From VBDM01 sp964430565 (lineage in GTDB: Bacteria; Pseudomonadota; Gammaproteobacteria; Burkholderiales; SG8-39): 64,000 nucleotides of DNA. Numbering within the stretch: the first letter of the stretch is position 1; each line of letters starts with the position of its first letter. Location of the stretch: contig CAYSFD010000051.1 of the NCBI GenBank assembly GCA_964430565.1, forward strand, positions 370,371 through 434,370. The letters run 5' to 3'. Of the stretch, positions 48,340 through 57,171 are shown piece after piece. The notes below the pieces were generated by a model. That model saw nothing but the letters and a program-made list of their open reading frames with translations. It did not search any database and was not told where the DNA came from. The translations under genes were made by a program, and so were the position numbers.

Positions 48340-49185
48340 CTATTTTTTCGTAGCCGACCAGCGACCTTCCTGGCCGCTTTCGGTGCGGAACGAGCCTTCC
48401 ATGCTGTTGCCGGTGATGCGCCCGGTGAAGTCGCGACGCACGCTTTTGTTGTCCACATAGGTAAAACTGATTCTGAATCCGCTCAGGCGCGGTTCGCGCA
48501 GCCCCGCCTGGACCGGCCCCAGATAGGCCGTGCCCTCGATTTTCTGGAACTTCTGGTCGAGGTTGAGGCTCAGCTTTTCCGAGCTGCCGCCCCCGGAAAG
48601 CTCCATCGCCCAGCGTCCGTTCACGTTCGCGGGCACGATCCACAGAAAAGCGCGTCTTCCGTCCACGTCGGAGGTCTCGTCGGGCTCCCAGTCCTCCATG
48701 TTGAAAGCGTGCGCGACCACGCGGGTTCCGGGCCGCAGGGCCAGGATCTGCGGCCGCAGTTTCATGTTGAGCGACGGCAGGAGGTACATGGTCAGCACGG
48801 TTGCCTGGGTGAAATCGGTGACGAAAATATCGCCGTGGACGATTTGCGCCTTGCCGAGCACGCCGGCGGCTCGCGCGTTACTCTGCGCGTGCTTGACCAT
48901 CTCGGGGTTATATTCAATGCCGAGTGCCCGTGCGCCGAACTTCTTCGCCGCGGTGATGGCGATCTTGCCGTCGCCGGCGCCAAGATCGATGACGTAGTCC
49001 TCCGGCTTGGTTTGCGCCATGTTGAGCATGCGCTCGACGACTTCGTCCGGAGTCGGCACCCAGACCACGTCTTTGCCCTGTTGACCGACGTAGGGCTTGA
49101 ATTCCTGGGCGGATGCGACGTGCGCTGCAGCGAGCATTGCGAATGCGAGCGCCAATGTGACGCCTCTGGGTAGTGCGCGAGACAT
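48340..49185 (-). CDS. SAM methyltransferase-like protein with a Sec signal peptide
   Basis: The 281-residue protein starts with a classical signal peptide (about 1-26, LALAFAMLAAAHVASAQ). It then has VWVPTPDEVVERMLNMAQ, DYVIDLGAGDGKIAITAAKKFG (motif I) and LGIEYNPEMVKHAQSNARAAG, VHGDIFVTDFTQATVLTMYLLP, a FAM173/ATPSCKMT-like methyltransferase. The C-terminal part (about 195-281) is a beta-rich domain. SAM is not known to be available in the periplasm, so either export is not real, or the protein works differently. It heads the yciB-bolA-parvulin string. Confidence 0.75.
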   Translation of the reverse strand: MSRALPRGVTLALAFAMLAAAHVASAQEFKPYVGQQGKDVVWVPTPDEVVERMLNMAQTKPEDYVIDLGAGDGKIAITAAKKFGARALGIEYNPEMVKHAQSNARAAGVLGKAQIVHGDIFVTDFTQATVLTMYLLPSLNMKLRPQILALRPGTRVVAHAFNMEDWEPDETSDVDGRRAFLWIVPANVNGRWAMELSGGGSSEKLSLNLDQKFQKIEGTAYLGPVQAGLREPRLSGFRISFTYVDNKSVRRDFTGRITGNSMEGSFRTESGQEGRWSATKK

Positions 49186-49275
49186 GTTGTCCTTTCTACT
49201 TGAGTTGGAAGTTGGATTCAGTCTGGGAGAACGGCGCCTCGGCCAACGCCGGGCGGGCGGAGTTTATTCCGTATC

Positions 49276-50856
49276 TTACAATGCTTCGGCAGCGTGGTCG
49301 GCAAGGCGCGAGCGCTCGCCGCGCTGGAGGGTGACGTGGCCGGAATGCGCCCAGCCTTTCATTCGGTCCACGACATAGGTCAGTCCCGAGCTGCCTTCGG
49401 TGAGGTAGGGCGTATCGATCTGCGCAATATTGCCCAGGCACACCACCTTGGTGCCGGGGCCGGCCCGGGTGATCAGCGTCTTCATCTGCTTCGGGGTCAG
49501 GTTCTGCGCCTCGTCGATGATGAGAAATTTTTCGATGAAGGTGCGGCCGCGCATGAAATTCAGCGACTTGATTTTGATCTTCGAGCGGATCAGATCGCGC
49601 GTGGCGGCGCGGCCCCATTCGCCTGCCTGGTCGTCGGTCTTGTTGAGCACGTCGAGATTGTCCTCGAGCGCTCCCATCCAGGGCGCCATTTTTTCTTCCT
49701 CGGTGCCCGGCAGGAAACCGATGTCCTCTCCGACCGGCACGGTGACGCGGGTCATGATGATCTCGGAGTAGTGCTTGGTTTCGAGCGTCTGCATCAGGCC
49801 CGCCGCGAGCGTGAGCAGCGTCTTGCCCGTCCCCGCCTGGCCGAGCAAGGTCACAAAATCGATCTTGGGATTCATGAGCAGATTGACAGCGAAATTCTGC
49901 TCGCGATTTCGCGCCTTGATTCCCCAGATGTTGTTCTTGCTGTGAGTATAGTCCCGCACGGTTTCGAGCACCGCGGTTCGGCCGGCGGTCTCCACGACCG
50001 CGGCGAGCATCGGCCGCTCGCCGTCCTGATAAACGAATTCGTTCAGCAACAGTTTCTGGCAGAGCGGTCCGCGAATTCGGTAGTAGGTGTGGCCTTCGCG
50101 CTTCCACGATTCGATATCGCGTCCGTGGTGATCCCAGAAATCCGCGGGCAGCTCGAGAACACCGGTATAGAGCAGATCCGAATCCTCGAGCACCTTGTCG
50201 CTGAAGTAGTCTTCCGCCGTCAGGCCCAGCGCCCGGGCTTTGATGCGCATGTTGATGTCCTTCGACACCAGAATGACCTGCCGCCGGGGATCGCGCTTTT
50301 GCAGGTAGATCACCACGCCGATAATGAAGTTGTCCGTCTTGCCGATCGGCAGGTTCGCGGGGATGTGGCCGTTGATGGCTTCGGTCTGCAGGAAAAGGCG
50401 CCCGCCTGCGTTGTCGGCTTCGTGGCGTCTCAGCGGAATTCCTGCTGCTATGGGTTCCTTGGCATGACTGACGATCTCGTCGAGAAACCGGCTCGCCTGG
50501 CGCGCGTTTCGGGCGATTTCAGAAATCCCGTTCTTGTTGTTATCCAGCTCTTCAAGCGTCATGATCGGCAGGAACACGTCGTGCTCCTCGAACCGAAACA
50601 GGCTCGTCGGATCGTGCATCAACACATTGGTGTCCAGAACGAAGAGCTTCGTAGCAGGTTGCCGGGATCGGCCGCGAGGGCGAGGGGAAGGCGCGGACTT
50701 GCGCGAGTTTTCGGCTGCGGCAGCGGACCCGGCCTGATGCCCGGACGGTTTCAACAAGATTGGGCGACTCCTAGGCGCGAGCGGGCACTCGGGGCGTAAC
50801 TCTGAAGAAAGACTGCATGCCCGGCCATTGTCGCCCGAATTCGCAAGCGAAATCAA
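49276..50856 (-). CDS. PhoH family protein with N-terminal PIN domain
   Basis: The product joins a PIN nuclease domain (about 70-200: KLFVLDTNVLMHDPTSLFRFEEHDV, with acidic residues in LEELD and SKDINMRIKAR) to a PhoH ATPase/helicase domain (about 275-525: LLGQAGTGKTLLTLAAG, EKFLIIDEAQNLTPKQMKTLITRAG, CLGNIAQIDTPYL). Such PIN-PhoH proteins unwind and cut RNA. The start is uncertain: TTG at 50856 gives 526 residues, but the first about 65 residues are low complexity and the conserved part begins near residue 68. Confidence 0.88.
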   Translation of the reverse strand: MISLANSGDNGRACSLSSELRPECPLAPRSRPILLKPSGHQAGSAAAAENSRKSAPSPRPRGRSRQPATKLFVLDTNVLMHDPTSLFRFEEHDVFLPIMTLEELDNNKNGISEIARNARQASRFLDEIVSHAKEPIAAGIPLRRHEADNAGGRLFLQTEAINGHIPANLPIGKTDNFIIGVVIYLQKRDPRRQVILVSKDINMRIKARALGLTAEDYFSDKVLEDSDLLYTGVLELPADFWDHHGRDIESWKREGHTYYRIRGPLCQKLLLNEFVYQDGERPMLAAVVETAGRTAVLETVRDYTHSKNNIWGIKARNREQNFAVNLLMNPKIDFVTLLGQAGTGKTLLTLAAGLMQTLETKHYSEIIMTRVTVPVGEDIGFLPGTEEEKMAPWMGALEDNLDVLNKTDDQAGEWGRAATRDLIRSKIKIKSLNFMRGRTFIEKFLIIDEAQNLTPKQMKTLITRAGPGTKVVCLGNIAQIDTPYLTEGSSGLTYVVDRMKGWAHSGHVTLQRGERSRLADHAAEAL

Positions 50857-50874
50857 GCCGCATGTTTTCGTAGG

Positions 50875-51753
50875 CTATGAAAGAAACTTCAGAAGTTCTT
50901 CCGACAGTTCACCCGGCGCTTCCTCCGGGATGTAATGGCCGCAATCGAGCGGCCGGCCCTGGACGGTTTCAGCACGTTCGGCCCAGTCTGCGAGGGGGTG
51001 GAAGCAGCGCGCTATCGTCCCATGCTTGCCCCACAGAACCAGAAGCGGCGCGGCAAGCTTGCGATCGATGTCGGCGGCGTCGTGCTCGAGGTCGATCGAC
51101 TCGGCTGCGCGGTAATCCTCGCAGCTCGCGTGAATCGCCGCCGGATCCCGAAAGCAGCGCCGGTACTCGGCAAGCGCCTCAGGCGCGAACGGCTTGAGGC
51201 CCGCATGGCGGCTGCCGATATGACTCTCGAGGTAGAAATCCGGATTGGCGCCGATCAATGTCTCGGGAATCGGCTCGGGCCGCAGCAGGAAGAACCAATG
51301 GTAATAGGCCTTGGCGAATTCGCGCGAGACGTTCGCGTACATCGTCCGCGTCGGCACGATGTCGAGCACGGCGAGCTTCAGCACCGCAGCGGGATGATCG
51401 AGTGCCATTCGGTGCGCGACCCGCCCTCCGCGGTCGTGGCCGACCACGTGAAACTCGTCAAACCCCTGCGCTCGCATGACCTCGACCTGATCCAGCGCCA
51501 TGGCGCGTTTGGAATAGTTGCCGTGGTCGCTCAGCCCATGCGGCTTCTCGCTGTCTCCATAGCCGCGCAGGTCGGAGGCGATCACCGTGAATCGTTTCGC
51601 AAGTTCCGGCGCAACCTTGTGCCAGATCGCGTGCGTCTGCGGATAACCGTGCAGCAGGAGCAGCGGCGGACCCACGCCGCCATGGACAAAATTGATTGCC
51701 GCGCCGCTCGTCCTGATGCGCTTGCGCTTGAAACCCGGAAACAGCCGATTCAC
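50875..51753 (-). CDS. Alpha/beta hydrolase, haloacetate dehalogenase-like
   Basis: The best start is GTG at 51753, overlapping the deacetylase stop by four bases (GTGA). The product of 292 residues has the oxyanion region LLLLHGYPQTHAIWH, SDLRGYGDS, and the nucleophile aspartate in VVGHDRGGRVAHRMALDHP, the signature of fluoroacetate/haloacetate dehalogenase-like enzymes, then WGKHGTIARC for the acid and DCGHYIPEEAP for the histidine. It is at the end of the Arn operon; a link with lipid A modification is not evident. Confidence 0.82.
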   Translation of the reverse strand: MNRLFPGFKRKRIRTSGAAINFVHGGVGPPLLLLHGYPQTHAIWHKVAPELAKRFTVIASDLRGYGDSEKPHGLSDHGNYSKRAMALDQVEVMRAQGFDEFHVVGHDRGGRVAHRMALDHPAAVLKLAVLDIVPTRTMYANVSREFAKAYYHWFFLLRPEPIPETLIGANPDFYLESHIGSRHAGLKPFAPEALAEYRRCFRDPAAIHASCEDYRAAESIDLEHDAADIDRKLAAPLLVLWGKHGTIARCFHPLADWAERAETVQGRPLDCGHYIPEEAPGELSEELLKFLS

Positions 51754-52658
51754 GAAAGATATTCCTTGCCCTGCATCGCGAGCGATCCCGATCGGCCCGC
51801 GACCGCGCCGATGGCGATCTCGTTGCGCGGAAGGTTTTTCAGGTCGAGCGTTTCCGCGAGGGCGCGCAAGGATACGAGCTCGTAGCCCTGGCTCTTCCAC
51901 CCGGACAGCATCGCTTCGAACACGGCCGCGAGCTTTCCCCCTTCGAGCTCGGCGTGAAGCGTATAGACGTGCCCCGCATTAGGGTGCTCGCGCGTGAGAT
52001 TGAGCATGTGCTCCGCGACGTTGTTTTTCGTGAGCCCGTTCGTCCCGAGCAGTTCATCCAGTGTCGGCAGTGTCGTAGGCAGTTGCGGACAGGCGACGAT
52101 CTCGGCGCGCCAGACGGGGATGAAGGGGCAGTTGCCGCGGGTGTCGGAGCAATAGTCGAAGCCAAGCCGCTGGGTCAAGCGCAGCGCGTGCAGGTTCGTC
52201 TGCCAGCCGGCCGCGCCATGCGCGCGTGGAGACTCCTCGAAGATCTCCTCGAAGCGCTCGCGCGCGAGGCGCATCTGGCGCTCGGTCCAACGGGCGTCGG
52301 CTTTGCCGACGCCGTCCTGCCACTTCACGTGGTCCCAGGCATGGATGCCGACCTCGAAGCCCGCGTCGCGCACCGCGCGCATCACGAGCGCGCAACGGCG
52401 ACCGATGTCCGGGCCGGGAAGGAGCGTTCCGTAGAGCAGCGTCGCCAGCCCGTAATTCGACAGCACCGAAGTGCGCGATACCTTGCCCACGAAGCCGCGG
52501 CGGAAAACGCGCTTGATCGCTCGCCCGGTGTGGTCCGGCCCGAGGCTGAAGAGGAAAGTCGCGCCCGCGCCGTGCTTTTTCAAAAGCTCCACCAGACGCG
52601 GCACCCCTTTCTGCGTGCCGCGGTAGGTATCGACATCCACCTTGAGGGCGAGCTTCAT
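51750..52658 (-). CDS. arnD: 4-deoxy-4-formamido-L-arabinose-phosphoundecaprenol deformylase
   Basis: The 302-residue NodB-type polysaccharide deacetylase has the metal motif KVDVDTYRGTQKGVPRLVELLKKHGAGATFLFSLGPDH and HAWDHVKWQDGV (histidine pair), then PRAHGAAGWQTNLHALRL. This is the ArnD pattern, removing the formyl group from undecaprenyl-phosphate-formamidoarabinose on the periplasmic face. It lies in the order arnT-arnE-arnB-arnC-arnA(N)-arnA(C)-arnD, and overlaps the upstream dehydrogenase gene by four bases. Confidence 0.9.
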   Translation of the reverse strand: MKLALKVDVDTYRGTQKGVPRLVELLKKHGAGATFLFSLGPDHTGRAIKRVFRRGFVGKVSRTSVLSNYGLATLLYGTLLPGPDIGRRCALVMRAVRDAGFEVGIHAWDHVKWQDGVGKADARWTERQMRLARERFEEIFEESPRAHGAAGWQTNLHALRLTQRLGFDYCSDTRGNCPFIPVWRAEIVACPQLPTTLPTLDELLGTNGLTKNNVAEHMLNLTREHPNAGHVYTLHAELEGGKLAAVFEAMLSGWKSQGYELVSLRALAETLDLKNLPRNEIAIGAVAGRSGSLAMQGKEYLS

Positions 52659-53698
52659 TCCACGAGCCGGCGCGCTTCGGCGACATGCGTCCGGTAGGCG
52701 TCAAAGATGCGCTCGAGCGCGAGCTGCATATTGACCCGCGGCTTCCAGCCTAGATCCGTCGTCGTTTGGGTAATTTTCGGCACGCGATTCTGTACGTCTT
52801 GATAGCCCTTGCCGTAATACTGCACGGCAGTCGTGTTGAGCAGCTTCACTTTCCTCGCGTTCGCGCGGTATTCGGGATAGTCCAGCGCGAGCTTGACCAT
52901 CATGCCGGCCAGTTCCCTGACCGAGTAGTTGTTCTTCGGGTTGCCGATATTGTAGAGTTTTCCGGTCGCGATTCCCTTGCGGTTCTCGATGATCTTCATG
53001 AGCGCGTCGATGCCGTCGTCGATATACGTAAACGCGCGTTTCTGCCGGCCGCCGTCGACCAGCTTGATCGGTTCTCCCCGGACGATGTGGCCGAAGAACT
53101 GGGTGATCACCCGGGAGCTGCCTTCCTTTGCGGCGTTGAGGTTGTCGAGTCCCGAGCCGATCCAGTTGAACGGCCGAAACAGCGTGTAGTCGAGCCCTTC
53201 TTTCATGCCGTAGGCGTGGATTACCCGGTCCATCAGCTGCTTCGCGCAGGCGTAGATCCAGCGCGGCTTGTTGATCGGGCCGTACACCAGCGGGGAAGCC
53301 TCCGGATCGAACTGGCGGTCGGGGCACATGCCGTATACCTCCGAAGTCGAAGGAAACAACAACCGCTTGCCGTGTTTTACGCAAGCGCGCACGATTGGCA
53401 GGTTCGCCTCGAAGTCGAGCTCGAAGACCTTGAGGGGCTCCTTGACATAGGTCGCGGGCGTTGCGATTGCTACCAGAGGCAACACCGTATCGCACTTGCG
53501 CACGTGGTACTCGATCCACTCACGATTGATGGTGATGTCGCCTTCGAAGAAGTGGAAGCGCTGGTGTTCCAGGAGGTCGGCGACGCGATCGGTCTGCATG
53601 TCCATGCCGTACACCTCCCAGTCGGTCTGTTCGACGATGCGCTTGGAGAGGTGATGGCCGATGAAGCCGTTCACGCCGAGAATGAGGATTCGTTTCAC
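52655..53698 (-). CDS. UDP-glucuronate decarboxylase (ArnA C-terminal domain as a separate protein)
   Basis: The 347-residue SDR protein starts RILILGVNGFIGHHLSKRIVEQTDWEVYGMDM (NAD fold), has FPSTSEVYGMC and LVYGPINKPRWIYACAKQLMDRVIHAYG with the YxxxK catalytic pair, and FRPFNWIGSGLDNL, which are the ArnA dehydrogenase signatures. It oxidises and decarboxylates UDP-glucuronic acid to the UDP-4-keto-pentose. In E. coli this is the second half of bifunctional ArnA; here it is encoded separately, nine bases after the formyltransferase. Confidence 0.9.
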   Translation of the reverse strand: MKRILILGVNGFIGHHLSKRIVEQTDWEVYGMDMQTDRVADLLEHQRFHFFEGDITINREWIEYHVRKCDTVLPLVAIATPATYVKEPLKVFELDFEANLPIVRACVKHGKRLLFPSTSEVYGMCPDRQFDPEASPLVYGPINKPRWIYACAKQLMDRVIHAYGMKEGLDYTLFRPFNWIGSGLDNLNAAKEGSSRVITQFFGHIVRGEPIKLVDGGRQKRAFTYIDDGIDALMKIIENRKGIATGKLYNIGNPKNNYSVRELAGMMVKLALDYPEYRANARKVKLLNTTAVQYYGKGYQDVQNRVPKITQTTTDLGWKPRVNMQLALERIFDAYRTHVAEARRLVE

Positions 53699-53707
53699 TT
53701 TGGCTCC

Positions 53708-54631
53708 CTAGGGCAACGGGATCTTGCGATCGCCGATGCGTTTGGCAAATTCTTGCGCAGAGATGAGTCGGCCGTCCAGTTCGACTTCGAGCAGCTCCAG
53801 TATCTCGTCGTCCGCGCACGCCGCGTAGCAGCGGTTGCTTTCGGCGTAGAGAAGAGCTGAAGTTCGCAAGTGGTGTTTCTCCGTGCTCCGCCGCGTTCGC
53901 AGAACGCGCAGCCTTTTCCCCTCGACTTCGGTGAACGCGCCGGGGTAGGGCGGCGCGACCGCACGAACCAGATCGTGCACGCGTTTCGCGGGGGCGCTCC
54001 AGTCGATTCGCCCGTCTTCGGGCCCGCGCCCGCCGAAATAGCTGCCTTTGGATGAATCCTGGGCACGCAGAACGGCGCTGCCGTCGATGAGCTTCGGCAG
54101 GCTGCGCTCGAGGACGCGCTCAGCGGCCCCGGTGACCTTCCGGAACACGTCGACGGCAAGCTCGTCGGGCAGGATGGCAACGGCTTCCTGGTCCACGATC
54201 CGCCCCGCGTCGGGCTTTTCCGCCATCTCGTGGAGCGTTGCTCCCGTCTCGGTTTCGCCGTGGAGGGTCGCCCAGTTAACCGGGGCGCGCCCGCGGTACT
54301 TCGGCAAGAGCGAGCCGTGCACGTTGAAGGCGCCGCGCTTGGGAATCGCGAGAAGCGCGGGCTTGAGCATCAGGCGGTAGTAGAACGAGAATAGAAAATC
54401 CGGATGCAGGTCCCGAACTTTCCCGACGATCTCCGGCGCATTGGGGTCATCGGGCATGATGCTCTCGATGCCGTGCCTGCGGGCGAGCTCGGCAACGCTC
54501 GCGAACCAGATGTTCTCGCCGGGACTGTCCCGATGCGTGACCACCAGAGGCACTTCGATCCGCTGATCGAGCAGGACTTTGAGACAGCGGCAGCCGACGT
54601 CGTGGTAGGCGAAAACAACTGCGGAAGTCAT
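53708..54631 (-). CDS. Formyltransferase (ArnA N-terminal domain as a separate protein)
   Basis: The 307-residue protein has AVVFAYHDVGCRCLKVLLDQRIEVPLVVTH at the start, the formyl-transfer motif FNVHGSLLPKYRGRAPVNWATLHGETETGATLHEM with catalytic N and H, and MAEKPDAGRIVDQEAV with the conserved acid, all typical of the ArnA formyltransferase half, and a C-terminal Fmt-like domain. It formylates UDP-Ara4N with 10-formyl-tetrahydrofolate. It overlaps arnC by four bases. Confidence 0.9.
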   Translation of the reverse strand: MTSAVVFAYHDVGCRCLKVLLDQRIEVPLVVTHRDSPGENIWFASVAELARRHGIESIMPDDPNAPEIVGKVRDLHPDFLFSFYYRLMLKPALLAIPKRGAFNVHGSLLPKYRGRAPVNWATLHGETETGATLHEMAEKPDAGRIVDQEAVAILPDELAVDVFRKVTGAAERVLERSLPKLIDGSAVLRAQDSSKGSYFGGRGPEDGRIDWSAPAKRVHDLVRAVAPPYPGAFTEVEGKRLRVLRTRRSTEKHHLRTSALLYAESNRCYAACADDEILELLEVELDGRLISAQEFAKRIGDRKIPLP

Positions 54632-55593
54632 GAACGAAGATCCTGAACCTTTCCTCCTTGGTCCTGTTCTTCCAGCACCGCCTGAATCACATAGCGCGGC
54701 CGCTGACGCACCTGTTCGTAGATCCGACCCACGTATTCACCCAGGAGGCCTATGCCGAACAAGGTCATGCCGATCAGGAAGAACGCCATGCCGAATAGCG
54801 TGAATACCCCCTCCGCCTCCGGCCCGACCACCAGGCGCCGTACGGCGAGGAAAATCACGAACGCAAGCGACAACAGCGCAATGACGATTCCCGCCAGCGA
54901 GAACAGCTGCAGGGGCATCACGGAGAACCCAGTGACGAGATCGAAGTTGAGCCGGACGAGGCTGTAGAGCGAATATTTCGATTCACCCGCGGCGCGATCC
55001 TCGTGCGCGACGTCGATTTCGGTCGGGCGCTGCGCAAAGGTAAAAGCGAGGGCGGGAATGTAGGTGTTGACCTCGCGGCAGCTGTTGAGTGCGGCAATGA
55101 TGTCGCGGCTGTAGGCGCGCAGCATGCAGCCCTGGTCGGTCATGCGGATACGGGTGATGCGTTCCCGGATTGCGTTCATCAGGCGAGAGGCAATGCGCCG
55201 GAAAAACGTGTCGTGGCGCTGGCGCCGCACGGTGCCCACGTAATCGTAGCCTTCGTCCATCTTGGCGAGGAGCTTGGCGATCTCCTCCGGAGGATTCTGC
55301 AGGTCGGCGTCGAGCGTGATCACGCGCTCGCCGCGACACGCCTCGAAGCCCGCCATGATGGCGAGGTGCTGGCCGAAGTTGCCGTTGAACAGGATCACGC
55401 GGGTTACATCGGGGCGGCGCTGGAACTGCTCGCGCAGGAGGGCGGGCGAGCGGTCGCGGCTTCCGTCGTTGACGTAAATGACTTCGTAGCTCGCGCCGAG
55501 CGCATCGAGCGCCGGATACAGGCGCGCGAACAGCGCCGGGAGCACCGCCTCCTCGTTGTAGACCGGGATGACAACCGAAACTCGCGGGGTCAC
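54628..55593 (-). CDS. arnC: Undecaprenyl-phosphate 4-deoxy-4-formamido-L-arabinose transferase
   Basis: From the GTG at 55593 (overlapping the arnB stop) the product has 321 residues: GT2 glycosyltransferase fold with VSVVIPVYNEEAVLPALFARL, IYVNDGSRDRS, TLDADLQNPPEEIAKLL, with the metal-binding DxD-like residues, and two C-terminal membrane helices (about 230-255 and 265-290). It transfers formamido-arabinose from UDP to undecaprenyl phosphate at the inner membrane. It is the middle gene of the Arn operon. Confidence 0.92.
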   Translation of the reverse strand: MTPRVSVVIPVYNEEAVLPALFARLYPALDALGASYEVIYVNDGSRDRSPALLREQFQRRPDVTRVILFNGNFGQHLAIMAGFEACRGERVITLDADLQNPPEEIAKLLAKMDEGYDYVGTVRRQRHDTFFRRIASRLMNAIRERITRIRMTDQGCMLRAYSRDIIAALNSCREVNTYIPALAFTFAQRPTEIDVAHEDRAAGESKYSLYSLVRLNFDLVTGFSVMPLQLFSLAGIVIALLSLAFVIFLAVRRLVVGPEAEGVFTLFGMAFFLIGMTLFGIGLLGEYVGRIYEQVRQRPRYVIQAVLEEQDQGGKVQDLRS

Positions 55594-56792
55594 GAGTCGC
55601 CCTCCCCAAGCGTGCGCGAGACGGCCTCGCACACGCGCTCGACGTCGGCTCCTTCCATCCCAGGAAACAGCGGCAGAGTGACAATGCTCTTGCCGATGCG
55701 CTCGGCGTGGGGAAATTGCCCTTCGCGCCAGCCGAGCGAGCGGTACAGCGAAAACAAGTGGATGGCAGGGTAGTGCACGCCGACTCCGATCGCGCGTTCG
55801 CGCATTCTTGCGATGAAGTCGCCCCGCTTGACGCGGCCGGGCAGGACCACCTGGAACATGTGCCAGTTGCAGTTCTCGAAGTCCGCGACCGGAAGCTCGC
55901 AATCCAGGCCACGATCGAATAGCTCAAAGTAGCGATGGGCGAGTTCGCGCCGCCTGTCGGTAAACTCCCTGAGGCGTTTGAGCTGCCCCAGGCCGATGCG
56001 CGCGGCGACGTCGGTGAGGTTGAACTTGCCGCCGACGACATCCACGTCCATGCCGTCGTCCCCCGAACGCGTCACGCCCTGAAGACGCAGCTTCTCGGCG
56101 AGAGCGATGTCGCTCTCGCCGGGGAGCACGATCGCACCGCCCTCGGCAGTGGTGATGTTCTTGTTGGCGTGGAAGCTGAACGCGATCAAATCGCCGCGGC
56201 TGCCGACGCGCGCTCCGTTCCAGGTCGAGCCGAAAGCCTGGGCGGCGTCCTCGACCACGCGCAGCCGATGCTTGCCGGCGATCGCATAGAGCCGTTCGAT
56301 ATCCACCGGCAGGCCGGCGAGATACACCGGCAGGATGGCTTTAGTGCTCTTCGTGATCGCCGGCTCGATGCACCCGAGGTCGATATTGCGCGTCTTGGGA
56401 TCGACGTCGACAAAAACCGGCCTGGCGCCGAGCTCCAGCACCACGTTGCTCGTGGCGACCCAGGAAAGTGGTGTCGTGATGACCTCGTCTCCGGGCCCGA
56501 CACCGGCCAGGCGCAGCCCGATCTCGAGCGCCGCAGTGCCGGAGTTGAGAGTGCGCACGGGGCGTCCACCGCAGAAACGCGACAGCTCTTCCTCGAACTC
56601 CTTGACCCGGGGCCCTGAAGTGATCCAGCCCGAGCGCAGCACCTCGCCGACTCCGGCGATGGTCTCCTCATCGATCGACGGGCGGGTGAAGGGGAGGAAA
56701 TTCCCGCCAGCCGCGGATCGAGGCGGCGCAATCCCTCCGGCGCCGGAGTCCGAAACATTCGATGCCGGGGAATCGTGTTTGCGCCCATTCAT
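55590..56792 (-). CDS. arnB: UDP-4-amino-4-deoxy-L-arabinose aminotransferase
   Basis: From the ATG at 56792 the product has 400 residues. It is a PLP enzyme of the DegT/DnrJ/EryC1 family with FTRPSIDEETIAGVGEVLRSGWITSGPRVKEFEEEL, LNSGTAALEIGLRLAGVGPGDEVITTPLSW, EDAAQAFGS, FSFHANKNITTAEGGAIVL holding the PLP lysine, and GVGVHYPAIHLF. It converts the UDP-4-keto-pentose to UDP-Ara4N. The N-terminal 30 residues are poorly conserved; another in-frame start further on is possible. Confidence 0.92.
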   Translation of the reverse strand: MNGRKHDSPASNVSDSGAGGIAPPRSAAGGNFLPFTRPSIDEETIAGVGEVLRSGWITSGPRVKEFEEELSRFCGGRPVRTLNSGTAALEIGLRLAGVGPGDEVITTPLSWVATSNVVLELGARPVFVDVDPKTRNIDLGCIEPAITKSTKAILPVYLAGLPVDIERLYAIAGKHRLRVVEDAAQAFGSTWNGARVGSRGDLIAFSFHANKNITTAEGGAIVLPGESDIALAEKLRLQGVTRSGDDGMDVDVVGGKFNLTDVAARIGLGQLKRLREFTDRRRELAHRYFELFDRGLDCELPVADFENCNWHMFQVVLPGRVKRGDFIARMRERAIGVGVHYPAIHLFSLYRSLGWREGQFPHAERIGKSIVTLPLFPGMEGADVERVCEAVSRTLGEGDS

Positions 56793-56799
56793 GGATGGT

Positions 56800-57171
56800 C
56801 TAACTGCGTGCGACAAGAAACACGCCCAATATGATAAAGGCGATGCCGACGAGTTTTTGCGCGGTGAGCGATTCGCCAAACAGATACCACGCTGCGACCG
56901 CGTTCAGGACGTAGCCGATCGAGAGCATCGGATAGGCGATCGAGACTTCAACGCGCGACAAGCCCAAGATCCAGACGACGACGCTCACGACATAGCAGGC
57001 GACTCCGCCCGCGATATGCGGTTCGACGGCGAGTTTCATGCCAATCGGGACGATGTTTTGGGCGCTGAACTCGAACTGTCCCACCGCGTTGGTGCCGGCC
57101 TTGAGCAACAGCTGCGCGGCGGCGTTGAGCAGCACGCCCGTCATGATGAGTGCGAGGCTCACTGCGGTCAT
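56800..57171 (-). CDS. Small multidrug-resistance-type flippase subunit (ArnE/ArnF-like)
   Basis: From the ATG at 57171 the product has 123 residues in four hydrophobic helices: ALIMTGVLLNAAAQLLLKAGT, a connecting stretch, GGVACYVVSVVVWILGLSRVEVSIAYPMLSIGYVLNAVAAWYLFG and LVGIAFIILGVFLVARS. The AYPMLSIGYV motif is that of ArnE/ArnF and related SMR proteins. It would flip undecaprenyl-phosphate-Ara4N. In E. coli two different subunits pair; only one is present here. It lies between arnT and arnB. Confidence 0.85.
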   Translation of the reverse strand: MTAVSLALIMTGVLLNAAAQLLLKAGTNAVGQFEFSAQNIVPIGMKLAVEPHIAGGVACYVVSVVVWILGLSRVEVSIAYPMLSIGYVLNAVAAWYLFGESLTAQKLVGIAFIILGVFLVARS

